Translations under genes and position numbers: made by a program
Notes under the pieces: model-generated
Told to the model about the DNA's origin: nothing
Database searches by the model: none
Seen by the model: the letters and a program-made list of their open reading frames with translations, nothing else
NCBI GenBank assembly: GCA_031276415.1
Contig: JAISNF010000251.1
Location: 1-13,341, forward strand
Source of the DNA: Planctomycetaceae bacterium
Lineage (GTDB): Bacteria > Planctomycetota > Planctomycetia > Pirellulales > Thermoguttaceae
Length of the DNA: 13,341 bases
Reading direction: 5' to 3'
Shown here: positions 1 through 5,414 of the stretch, piece by piece
Layout of the letters: every line of letters begins with the position of its first letter
Numbering within the stretch: the first letter of the stretch is position 1

Positions 1-80
1 ATGAGGTTTGTTTTGTGGGAAATTCATGGCTACTGAGGTTGTTTTGTTAGGAAAAATTAGGTGAAAATGAGGTTGGTTGT

Positions 81-115
81 TAGTGAATAGTGTATAGTTA
101 ATAGTGAATAGTTAA
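81..115. repeat. Five tandem 7-nt units (TAGTGAA-type)
   Basis: Five consecutive heptanucleotides can be read: TAGTGAA, TAGTGTA, TAGTTAA, TAGTGAA, TAGTTAA. The first 80 bases before it hold only short open frames without a ribosome binding site, and three loose copies of TGAGGTT near 2, 34 and 68. I see no gene there. The heptad array ends three bases before the inverted-repeat element that starts at 118, so it may mark an insertion junction, but that is inference. Confidence 0.7.
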
Positions 116-117
116 TT

Positions 118-235
118 GGTAAGTGACCTTTCGCCGAAACGCCGCAACGGTTGATCGGGAATTACCACAGGGTTACTGTCGGCGAGTACGCCGACCAATG
201 GTGGGTGAAAGCCCTTCGGCGAAACATTGGCTACC
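118..235 (+). repeat. Compact inverted-repeat element, possible structured RNA
   Basis: The two 21-nt ends (118-138 and 215-235) are inverted copies: both begin GGTA and end TTTCGCCGAA when read inward. Inside are CCG-CAA-CGG (142-150), a perfect 7-bp hairpin GTCGGCG-AGTA-CGCCGAC (178-195), and GGGT-GAAA-GCCC (203-214), which has a GNRA-type loop on the plus strand and abuts the closing arm. It is much richer in G+C than its surroundings. A 25-26 nt piece (130-155) has a similar sequence at 2419-2443, sharing the last 13 bases exactly, so it may be a dispersed family. It lies 5 bp beyond the stop codon of the minus-strand DUF1559 gene. It could be a non-autonomous mobile element, a transcription end structure or a small RNA. 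Confidence 0.6.
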
Positions 236-240
236 TTTTA

Positions 241-1485
241 TTATGGTAACGTAGCCGGATTTCCATCGTTTGGTTGACTTAAATTTGCCAACAACGGATT
301 ACTTGACGAATTGGGAGTTGTTACCGCAAGAGAACGAACACTACCATCACCTATTAAAAAATGACAAATTCCTGCATGAAAACTACCAAAAAGAGGATCA
401 AGAGTTATCGCATTTGAAAAATATTCGTTTGGAGATCGAGCAATAGTTTTATAGGAATTGCTTGATGGATTTGTACTACCTGATCTATAGACAAACCATC
501 TTCCAACACTTGTACCGCGTCTCTCACCAATATTCAAATAACTACAGTCCCCTTCAGTACCTTTGGTTTCTTTCTGAGCGGCGGCGTAAGTGCCGCTATA
601 TCCACATTTTCCAAGAAGTGTGGCAGGAATATGTTTTTCTCCAACGAGGAGTTGGTTACTACTTCCATCTTGCCACCAAGCCATTGTGTCACGGGGAGAC
701 CATGTATTTCCATTGCTGCCGGACAGAATAGCAACTCGAAATGGGCTTTGATCATTTTGAACAGAATTTATACTTGAAACATAACCTGATTTCCACCAAA
801 AATCTAAACCAGCAGCAGATGTATTCATTGTCAGATAACAGATAACGATAGCATAATCACTTTGTGGTCCGCTGGACATATCTGTTCCGGTAGTTCCTGT
901 TTCAGTCGATTCAGCCATGAGTGGACCGCCTCCACGACGACTGGGACAACGAAGCGTAACAACTGAAGAGTGTTGTTTACGCTCTTCTTCAGTTAAACCA
1001 CCTGTTACTGTATTGTTCCACCATTTATTGTTGAACAATACATTGAAACCAGATTTTCCGTCACACGAAGCAGAGGAATATTCTTCATAAAGAGCCGTTT
1101 GTTCTATAAAGGGATACAAGAGTGCCCATATTGTTAAACGTCCCAAGCGGATTTCGTCATTTGCCGTAGTATCACCACCAGGTGCATCCAAGTAACCAAT
1201 TTGGGCAGGTGGAAGACCGAGACGAGTATCGTGGAAATTGTGAACACCGATACCGAGTTGCTTGAGATGGTTAGCACATTGCATCCGCCGCGCTGCTTCC
1301 CTAGCGGCTTGAACGGCTGGCAACAGCAGAGCGATTAAGACGCCGATAATCGCAATCACCACAAGAAGTTCGACAAGTGTAAAGCCGAACGGTGAAAAGC
1401 GGAAACGAGTTAAGAGGTTTGGGGCAAAGAGGTTAGAGCGTGAACACTTGCTATGGTTCGTTCTTCTCTCTTTACGCCAATCCAC
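241..1485 (-). CDS. DUF1559 pilin-like protein (H-X9-DG family), main body
   Basis: Secreted or surface protein of the DUF1559 family, typical of planctomycetes and of unproven function. In this frame it has 414 residues. Residues 34-56 form a type IV pilin-like signal: Gly34/Phe35 is the expected prepilin peptidase site, Glu39 is the conserved +5 glutamate, and a hydrophobic helix follows (LVVIAIIGVLIALLLP). It continues into the conserved AREAARRMQCANHLKQ region. His370 followed by nine residues and Asp380-Gly381 gives the C-terminal H-X9-DG motif. The first available start in frame is a GTG at 1485, lying inside the end of a G9 run and without a normal ribosome binding site, and no ATG occurs before the pilin motif. 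The true start is therefore probably the ATG at 1609 in another frame. Deleting one G from the run would give a 455-residue protein. Confidence 0.9.
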   Translation of the reverse strand: MDWRKERRTNHSKCSRSNLFAPNLLTRFRFSPFGFTLVELLVVIAIIGVLIALLLPAVQAAREAARRMQCANHLKQLGIGVHNFHDTRLGLPPAQIGYLDAPGGDTTANDEIRLGRLTIWALLYPFIEQTALYEEYSSASCDGKSGFNVLFNNKWWNNTVTGGLTEEERKQHSSVVTLRCPSRRGGGPLMAESTETGTTGTDMSSGPQSDYAIVICYLTMNTSAAGLDFWWKSGYVSSINSVQNDQSPFRVAILSGSNGNTWSPRDTMAWWQDGSSNQLLVGEKHIPATLLGKCGYSGTYAAAQKETKGTEGDCSYLNIGERRGTSVGRWFVYRSGSTNPSSNSYKTIARSPNEYFSNAITLDPLFGSFHAGICHFLIGDGSVRSLAVTTPNSSSNPLLANLSQPNDGNPATLP

Positions 1486-1609
1486 CCCCCCCCTTCCATT
1501 TTATCTGCGTTGTCCATTTTGACATTTGGAACTTCTCCAGCAATTTTCCCAGCAAACTTTCCAACACATTCCCAACAAACACAACCAAACATTTTACTAA
1601 ATTTTCCAT
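1472..1609 (-). CDS. Out-of-frame leader of the DUF1559 gene
   Basis: A 45-codon reading frame starts at ATG 1609 behind a strong Shine-Dalgarno (AAAAGGAGAT, seven bases between GGAG and ATG). It encodes an amphipathic, Lys- and Leu-rich segment beginning MENLVKCLVV with GKLLEKFQMSKW further on, then runs through the G9 tract as KGGGG and stops at TAA 1472-1474. The downstream DUF1559 frame lacks a credible start, so I read this as the real 5' end of that gene (41 residues before Val/Met 1485) separated by one surplus G. Alternatives are an independent leader peptide translationally coupled to the pilin-like gene, or a sequencing error. A stop-free frame from 1592 would join the body if the run had ten Gs instead, but it has no comparable ribosome binding site. 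Confidence 0.6.
   Translation of the reverse strand: MENLVKCLVVFVGNVLESLLGKLLEKFQMSKWTTQIKWKGGGGLA
1485..1493. repeat. Homopolymer C9 (G9 on the coding strand)
   Basis: Nine consecutive C on the plus strand, read as G9 by the minus-strand DUF1559 gene. With nine, the well-initiated upstream frame terminates at 1472. With eight, it joins the pilin-like body. With ten, a different upstream frame (ATG at 1592) joins. Runs of this length are prone to slipped-strand change and also to read errors. Confidence 0.9.
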
Positions 1610-1614
1610 TGTCA

Positions 1615-1624
1615 ATCTCCTTTT
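1615..1624 (-). promoter_or_regulatory. Strong ribosome binding site for ATG 1609
   Basis: On the minus strand the sequence is AAAAGGAGAT followed by TGACA and ATG. This is the best Shine-Dalgarno near the DUF1559 gene and the main reason to place its start at 1609 instead of the GTG at 1485. Confidence 0.75.
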
Positions 1625-1716
1625 AAAAGATTTTATCAAAATCCCTTGCGAACATGCCCGCCGCAAAACAATGACGGCAAGAAAAAAACAATATCTCGCA
1701 ACTGAATTAGGTTCAC

Positions 1717-1745
1717 AGTTTAACCAATCTCACACTTTTAGTCAA
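1717..1745 (-). promoter_or_regulatory. Sigma70-type promoter for the DUF1559 gene
   Basis: Minus strand TTGACT (1745-1740), 17-base spacer, TAAACT (1722-1717). The predicted start near 1710 would give a leader of about 100 nt before ATG 1609. A second TG-n-TAAAAT match at 1638-1630 is too close to the ribosome binding site to be useful. Confidence 0.5.
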
Positions 1746-1831
1746 TCGGAATTTTTTTATTTTTACAAATGATCACCGTAAGTCGTTTACAGTGAAAGGT
1801 TACAAATTATTAAAAGCGGCTACTACCCCGC

Positions 1832-1847
1832 TATCTCAATTGAGATA
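1832..1847. promoter_or_regulatory. Perfect 16-bp palindrome, operator-like
   Basis: TATCTCAATTGAGATA is its own reverse complement with no loop, as expected for the site of a dimeric regulator and not for an RNA terminator. It lies about 90 bp upstream of the candidate DUF1559 -35 box, so it might control that promoter or a lost divergent gene. I cannot assign a regulator family. Confidence 0.4.
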
Positions 1848-2017
1848 AGTGACAATATATCAAAGGATAGATTAACTGGTCAATAGGGGGCAATAAAATT
1901 TTTTTCAAAAATTTTGTTTGTACGGAAAATAAATTTTTCGTAAGTCCTTGTTATAACGGATATTCCTTCGGGAAAAATTTTGGTACTTAAAAACAATGGT
2001 TTTGTGGAAGTGTAACC

Positions 2018-2380
2018 ATGTTTATTGATTTTGTTTTTTTCGACGAGTTCGGTAGCGTCGGAATCGTTGCCAGGGCAACAATTGCTTTCGCGGGTTGCGA
2101 ATTTCTTGGAGTTACGAATGCGTTGGGCGATTCGCGTGAAGGTCGGCTTGCGTTATGGCAAGTTCTCGCCGCCCGTACTATCGATCAGGGTTCACGTCTT
2201 TCCGCAACACGACTTGCTAAAACTCACGAAATTGATTTTTTTGAGTTACAACATTTTAACGAAAATTCGTTATACGCGAATCTCGACTGGCTTGCAAAAC
2301 ATCAGGAATCAATCGAAAATACTTTATATCGAAAATTCATGACAAACAAAAATGGAACATCCGTTTTACCAATCCTGTAA
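2018..2380 (+). pseudogene. Fragment of a DDE transposase (IS1634-like)
   Basis: The frame encodes 120 residues, of which about 38-106 look like the middle of a long IS1634/IS4-type transposase: REGRLALWQVLAARTIDQGS, then RLSATRLAKTH, then LYANLDWLAKHQESIENTLY. In the family this region is followed within a few residues by the first catalytic block (an LYDVTS-like stretch with the first Asp). Here it is replaced by unrelated residues and a stop. The usual N-terminal portion is also missing and no ribosome binding site precedes the ATG. The remnant therefore has no catalytic triad and cannot be active. The family name comes from motif recall without a database search and is less certain than the transposase call. 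No terminal inverted repeats were found. Confidence 0.6.
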
Positions 2381-2660
2381 AATCTGTTGATTCCGTCCAA
2401 ACATTTGTCCGATGGGTTTTCGCCCACCGTCGCAACGGTTGATGTTGTTTCCGTTTCCGTCTGAAAACAAAAATAAAAGTCGGCATTGCGAATGGTCGCC
2501 GCGTAGATGTGGAAAGTCGTTGGTGCAGAGAAGATACCGTCCCTTTCCGATTGGATTGGTAACTGATATAATATCAATATTCGTGTTCGTTCTTTTACGT
2601 TCGTTTCGTTTACAAATATAATTAGTTCACAAAAGTTTACAAAATTCAAAGGGAGTCGTT
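2381..2660. other. Intergenic region upstream of apgM
   Basis: No recognised gene. It contains a 25-nt match (2419-2443) to part of the structured element at 118-235, including the identical 13-mer CGCAACGGTTGAT. A stop-bounded frame at about 2447-2551 reads KVGIANGRRVDVESRWCRED in part. This is compositionally protein-like but has no start codon or ribosome binding site, and I cannot assign it; it may be more debris from an insertion. The apgM promoter and ribosome binding site are at the right end. Confidence 0.5.
2564..2572 (+). promoter_or_regulatory. Extended -10 promoter upstream of apgM
   Basis: TGATATAAT is a perfect TG-n-TATAAT extended -10 element, and the same nine bases occur upstream of glgC (7315-7323). 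The -35 region is poor, as is usual for extended -10 promoters. The predicted start near 2579 gives a leader of about 80 nt. The gene's ribosome binding site GGGAG is at 2651-2655. Confidence 0.5.
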
Positions 2661-3866
2661 ATGGATATTCACGATCTAATGATAAATTTACGAGAATCAG
2701 GAGATGGAAAAATTGTTTTGTTGGTTTCTGACGGTATTGGCGGTTTGCCATTAAAACCGGGCGGACTCACCGAATTGGAAACCGCTAAAACACCCAATCT
2801 CGATGCTTTGGCAAAAATCGGTGTTCAGGGATTGTCCGTCCCGATTAAACCGGGAATCACCCCGGGAAGCGGACCCGGACATCTCGGCTTGTTTGGCTAT
2901 GACCCGCTTAAATATATTATCGGTCGCGGCGCATTAGAAGCCGCCGGAATCGGTTTCGCTATGACAGAAAACGATGTGGCAATTCGCGGTAATTTCTGTA
3001 CAATTGACGCCGCCGGAAATATCTCAGACCGACGCGCCGGTCGTATTCCCAGTGATGAAAGTGCTAAAGTCGTTGCCAAACTTCGTGATATTAAAATTTC
3101 CGGCGTCGAACTGTTCGTAGAACCCGTTAAAGAACATCGTTTTGTGCTTGTGATTCGCGGTAAAGGATTGGGCGATACAGTTGCCGATACTGACCCGCAA
3201 CGCACCGGAATACCGCCGCTTGATCCGGTATGGCATGACGACAACAGCAAAAAAACCGCCGAAATCGCTAAAGAATTTTTCACTCAGGCAAAAAAAATTC
3301 TCGCCAACGAACCCAAAGCGAATTGTCTCACGCTTCGCGGTTTTGCCAAAAAACCACACATGCCAAGTTATCAAGAGATTTACGGTCTTAAAGCGGCATG
3401 TATTGCTGTTTATCCGATGTACAAAGGACTTGCCAGTTTTGCCGGAATGGAACTCGTCGGTAAACCAACAACATTGACGGAAGAAATCGATACTTTGGAA
3501 AAAGTTTGGAAAGATTACGATTTCTTTTTCGTTCATTTCAAATATACCGACAGCCGCGGCGAAGATGGTAATTTTGACGAAAAAGTCAAGATGATTGAAG
3601 AACTTGACAAAGTGGTTCCACGAATTTCCGCATTGAAACCGGCGTGCCTGATTGTAACCGGCGATCACAGCACACCGGCAAAAATGGCTTCACACAGTTT
3701 TCATCCGGTTCCAACCCTTATTGTTTCCGATTTGGCAAGAACAGACGCAACAGAACATTATGGCGAACGCGATGCGGTGTGCGGCGGACTAGGACATTTC
3801 GAAGCAATGTACCTAATGCCCCTCGCAATGGCTCACGCCGGAAGACTTGGAAAATTCGGAGCATAA
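2661..3866 (+). CDS. apgM: Cofactor-independent phosphoglycerate mutase, ApgM type
   Basis: Interconverts 3-phosphoglycerate and 2-phosphoglycerate in cytoplasmic glycolysis and gluconeogenesis, without 2,3-bisphosphoglycerate. The 401 residues match the usual length of the archaeal-type ApgM family, a branch of the alkaline phosphatase superfamily. Visible metal and catalytic signatures are VSDGIGGLP (Asp24), TPGSGPGHLGLFGYDP with the expected nucleophile Ser70, the Asp-rich HFKYTDSRGEDGN (residues 292-304), TGDHSTP (Asp335, His336) and HSFHP (His345, His348). The GEDG form, where archaeal members often have GHDG, is normal for bacterial members as far as I recall. The ATG follows GGGAG by five bases. 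It has its own extended -10 promoter and a hairpin terminator shortly after the stop, so it may be monocistronic. Confidence 0.95.
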   Translation: MDIHDLMINLRESGDGKIVLLVSDGIGGLPLKPGGLTELETAKTPNLDALAKIGVQGLSVPIKPGITPGSGPGHLGLFGYDPLKYIIGRGALEAAGIGFAMTENDVAIRGNFCTIDAAGNISDRRAGRIPSDESAKVVAKLRDIKISGVELFVEPVKEHRFVLVIRGKGLGDTVADTDPQRTGIPPLDPVWHDDNSKKTAEIAKEFFTQAKKILANEPKANCLTLRGFAKKPHMPSYQEIYGLKAACIAVYPMYKGLASFAGMELVGKPTTLTEEIDTLEKVWKDYDFFFVHFKYTDSRGEDGNFDEKVKMIEELDKVVPRISALKPACLIVTGDHSTPAKMASHSFHPVPTLIVSDLARTDATEHYGERDAVCGGLGHFEAMYLMPLAMAHAGRLGKFGA

Positions 3867-3882
3867 AAATTCGGAGTATAAA

Positions 3883-3915
3883 AAAACAGAGCGTAAAAAA
3901 ACGGTCTGTTTTATT
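3883..3915 (+). terminator. Probable intrinsic terminator after apgM
   Basis: AAAACAGA (3883-3890) pairs with TCTGTTTT (3905-3912). Inside, CGT pairs with ACG across one G/G mismatch and an A6 loop, and TTATT follows. It starts 17 bp after the apgM stop. The stem is AT-rich, so strength is uncertain. Just before it (3858-3880) the sequence GGAGYATAAAAA occurs twice as a short imperfect tandem repeat. Confidence 0.45.
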
Positions 3916-4071
3916 AACCGCAAAAATGTTGCAGAAAGAGAAAATAAAATTGTCCGCGAATTATTTTGTAATAAAAATAAAACCGGCGGTTACCGTTGTT
4001 ATTGTGTTAAAATAAGAAACAACCAGATAAGAAACGACCAGAAAATTTCAAACGTTTTCTGTACAATTTGT

Positions 4072-4077
4072 TATACC
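4072..4077 (+). promoter_or_regulatory. -10 box close to the fabZ start (possible leaderless mRNA)
   Basis: TATACC lies four bases before the fabZ ATG at 4082, and no Shine-Dalgarno is visible. Transcription starting 5-8 bases after the box would begin at or just inside the start codon. A clear -35 element is lacking. The alternative is read-through from apgM with initiation that does not use a Shine-Dalgarno. Confidence 0.3.
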
Positions 4078-4081
4078 ATTT

Positions 4082-4525
4082 ATGGACAAGTTACAAGAAG
4101 TTTATTCTGCGATTCCGCATCGGGAACCGTTTTTATTTGTTGACGAAATAGTCGAGTGTGATGATAAACGGATTCTCTGTAAGAAAACATTTACCGGTAA
4201 CGAATTTTTCTTTAAGGGGCATTATCCGGGGTTTCCGATAGTGCCGGGGGTTTTGCAATGCGAAGCGGCGTTGCAAGCGGGAGCAATTTTGTTGACCCGA
4301 ATTTTCAAAAACGAAGAAATCGGCGGTCGTGTACCGGTTGTTGCCAAGATGGGCGAAGTCCGGTTCAAGCAAATGGTTCAACCCGGTGATACAATTATGA
4401 TGGAAGTAAAATTTCGTGAAAAAATGACCGGAGTTTATTTTCTGCGGGCAAAAGTTACACTAAACGGCAAAATCTCCACCCAATTCGATTTCGCCTGCGC
4501 CCTGACCGAACGACCAAATCTCTAA
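4082..4525 (+). CDS. fabZ: 3-hydroxyacyl-ACP dehydratase, FabZ-like
   Basis: Hot-dog fold enzyme that dehydrates 3-hydroxyacyl-ACP to trans-2-enoyl-ACP in fatty acid elongation. The 147 residues are the normal FabZ length. It opens with the family's IPHREPFLFVDEI, then carries catalytic His47 in GHYPGFPIVPG and catalytic Glu61 in the following helix (LQCEAALQAG). The conserved VRFKQMVQPGD block is at residues 93-103. There is no Shine-Dalgarno before the ATG. The FabF-like synthase of the same pathway lies about 1 kb downstream on the opposite strand, so the two are not one transcript. Some planctomycetes carry several FabZ/FabA-like paralogues, so the chain-length role of this copy is unknown. 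Confidence 0.93.
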   Translation: MDKLQEVYSAIPHREPFLFVDEIVECDDKRILCKKTFTGNEFFFKGHYPGFPIVPGVLQCEAALQAGAILLTRIFKNEEIGGRVPVVAKMGEVRFKQMVQPGDTIMMEVKFREKMTGVYFLRAKVTLNGKISTQFDFACALTERPNL

Positions 4526-4647
4526 ATTAAAGAACTTCTAAAAAATTTATATTTCATCACTAGCGTCCAAATGTTTTTTGAAATCATAAAACAGTTAATC
4601 TATTGAGTTTTAGTTTTGCAAAACAAGACCCAATTACAACTAAAAAA

Positions 4648-4672
4648 AGCCGCCCCTTTTGAGGGCGGTTTA
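4648..4672. terminator. Bidirectional hairpin terminator
   Basis: CCGCCC (4650-4655) pairs with GGGCGG (4663-4668) around a 7-base loop. On the plus strand it is followed by only TTTAG, but on the minus strand the stem is followed by seven T (complement of A7 at 4642-4648). It can end fabZ transcripts and also stop minus-strand read-through coming past the FabF-like gene. Confidence 0.7.
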
Positions 4673-4719
4673 GTATTAAGTTAGACAATAAAATTTACCG
4701 AATAATAAATTACGAGAGA

Positions 4720-4748
4720 TTGAAATTATTATTGAAATAGGGCATACT
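4720..4748 (+). promoter_or_regulatory. Sigma70-type promoter for the tandem small membrane genes
   Basis: TTGAAA (4720-4725), 17-base spacer, CATACT (4743-4748). The predicted start near 4755 gives a leader of about 37 nt before the first ATG at 4792. It follows the hairpin terminator, which supports an independent transcription unit. Confidence 0.55.
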
Positions 4749-4791
4749 ATATTGAAGAGAACATTAACTCTACTCACAGAAAGGAGATACC

Positions 4792-4971
4792 ATGCTAGAA
4801 ATACTGATTATGTTAGGAATCTTCGTAGGTGGCACTACGACAAGAATGGCAATGGGACTATCTCCTATCGCACCGGCACCGGAATTTAAGAAGGGCGAAC
4901 TACTTATGTGGATACTAATTCCAATAGTAGTGACAATCGTCATGTGTCTTTACGGTTGGTTGACAATCTAG
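4792..4971 (+). CDS. Small two-helix membrane protein, first tandem copy
   Basis: A 59-residue protein that I do not recognise. The ATG follows a strong ribosome binding site (GAAAGGAGATACC). Residues 2-14 are hydrophobic with a GG pair at the end (MLEILIMLGIFVGG). A short polar link TTTRMAMG and a Pro/Ala stretch (SPIAPAPEF) follow, then a charged KKGE and a second hydrophobic helix at about residues 38-57. It was found by reading the sequence after the ribosome binding site and is shorter than common gene-calling limits. Its reality is supported by a paralogue 16 bp downstream that keeps the same motifs and the same ribosome binding site. The architecture resembles small membrane regulators, holins or toxin-like peptides, but nothing specific supports any of these. 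Confidence 0.7.
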   Translation: MLEILIMLGIFVGGTTTRMAMGLSPIAPAPEFKKGELLMWILIPIVVTIVMCLYGWLTI

Positions 4972-4987
4972 CAGAAAGGAGATCGTT

Positions 4988-5172
4988 ATGTTACTAGAAT
5001 TATTGATTGCATTAGGCATTCTCGTAGGTGGTGTTTCTACAAGAATAGCAATGGGATTAGAACCCTAGCACCGGCACCAGAGCTGCCGTCAGCACGAACT
5101 ATCTTAATCATAGTTTTCGCCATACCAATTTTCATGCTGCTCTTATTATTTGCTATTGAACTTTCAGTGTAA
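4988..5172 (+). pseudogene. Second tandem copy of the small membrane protein, frameshifted
   Basis: This copy begins with the same ribosome binding site (GAAAGGAGATCGTT) and reads MLLELLIALGILVGG, then VSTRIAMGLEP, and stops at TAG 5066-5068 after 26 codons. Adding one C at CCC (5063-5065) restores EPLAPAPEL, matching SPIAPAPEF of the first copy. The frame then runs through a second long hydrophobic helix (TILIIVFAIPIFMLLLLFAI) to TAA 5170-5172, giving 61 residues. The conserved protein sequence after the break shows it was coding until recently. The break may be a real mutation, a read error at a C run, or a truncated single-helix product. The second half diverges more than the first. Confidence 0.65.
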
Positions 5173-5414
5173 CTGGAGTTTTGCAAAGTTGTGTTTCGCA
5201 TTGTAAATAAAGAGGTTTGAAGCATTGAACCCCTCGATTTTGTCATATTATCGCATCATATATCATGTTTCTGAAAATTGTTTTAAAAATCAATATGCTG
5301 AAAAATCAAGGATTTCACAAATACAGTTTCGATTATATCATCGATATTTTCGTTTCGCAATATGAAGAAATCAAGTAAAAAACGGTTTGTGATAATGTGA
5401 AAGAAAATTTCGGA
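5173..5414. other. AT-rich gap between convergent units
   Basis: No gene seen. A weak hairpin with GAGG (5212-5215) pairing to CCTC (5232-5235), followed by TTTT, may end the small-gene transcript. The remaining sequence is AT-rich and unremarkable, and lies downstream of both the plus-strand small genes and the minus-strand FabF-like gene. Confidence 0.4.

Larger units (their letters stand above)
1610..2017. other. Intergenic region between the DUF1559 gene and transposase remnant
   Basis: No convincing gene is present. It holds, from left to right, the DUF1559 ribosome binding site, a candidate minus-strand promoter (1717-1745), a perfect palindrome (1832-1847) and AT-rich DNA with a self-complementary patch around 1897-1915. 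The last 100 bases before 2018 may contain decayed transposase sequence, but I cannot read a matching frame there. Confidence 0.6.

Noticed and set aside
2025..2342. Overlapping second open frame within the transposase remnant
   Set aside because: The transposase-like residues are all in the frame starting at 2018. The other frame has no family features.
2897..3668. Long minus-strand open frames opposite apgM
   Set aside because: They overlap a complete, motif-rich gene on the other strand, lack ribosome binding sites and show no recognisable protein features.
3847..4143. 98-codon open frame between apgM and fabZ
   Set aside because: It overlaps both genes in another frame, is Lys/Asn-rich from AT-rich intergenic DNA, runs through the apgM terminator hairpin and has no ribosome binding site.
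5179..5190. 12-mer TTTTGCAAAGTT shared with 9958-9969, both shortly after gene ends
   Set aside because: Several chance 12-mer matches are expected in 13 kb of AT-rich DNA, and the flanks do not match.
5037..5246. 69-codon minus-strand open frame over the second small membrane gene
   Set aside because: It lies opposite a clear paralogue of the first small gene, and its sequence shows no family resemblance.
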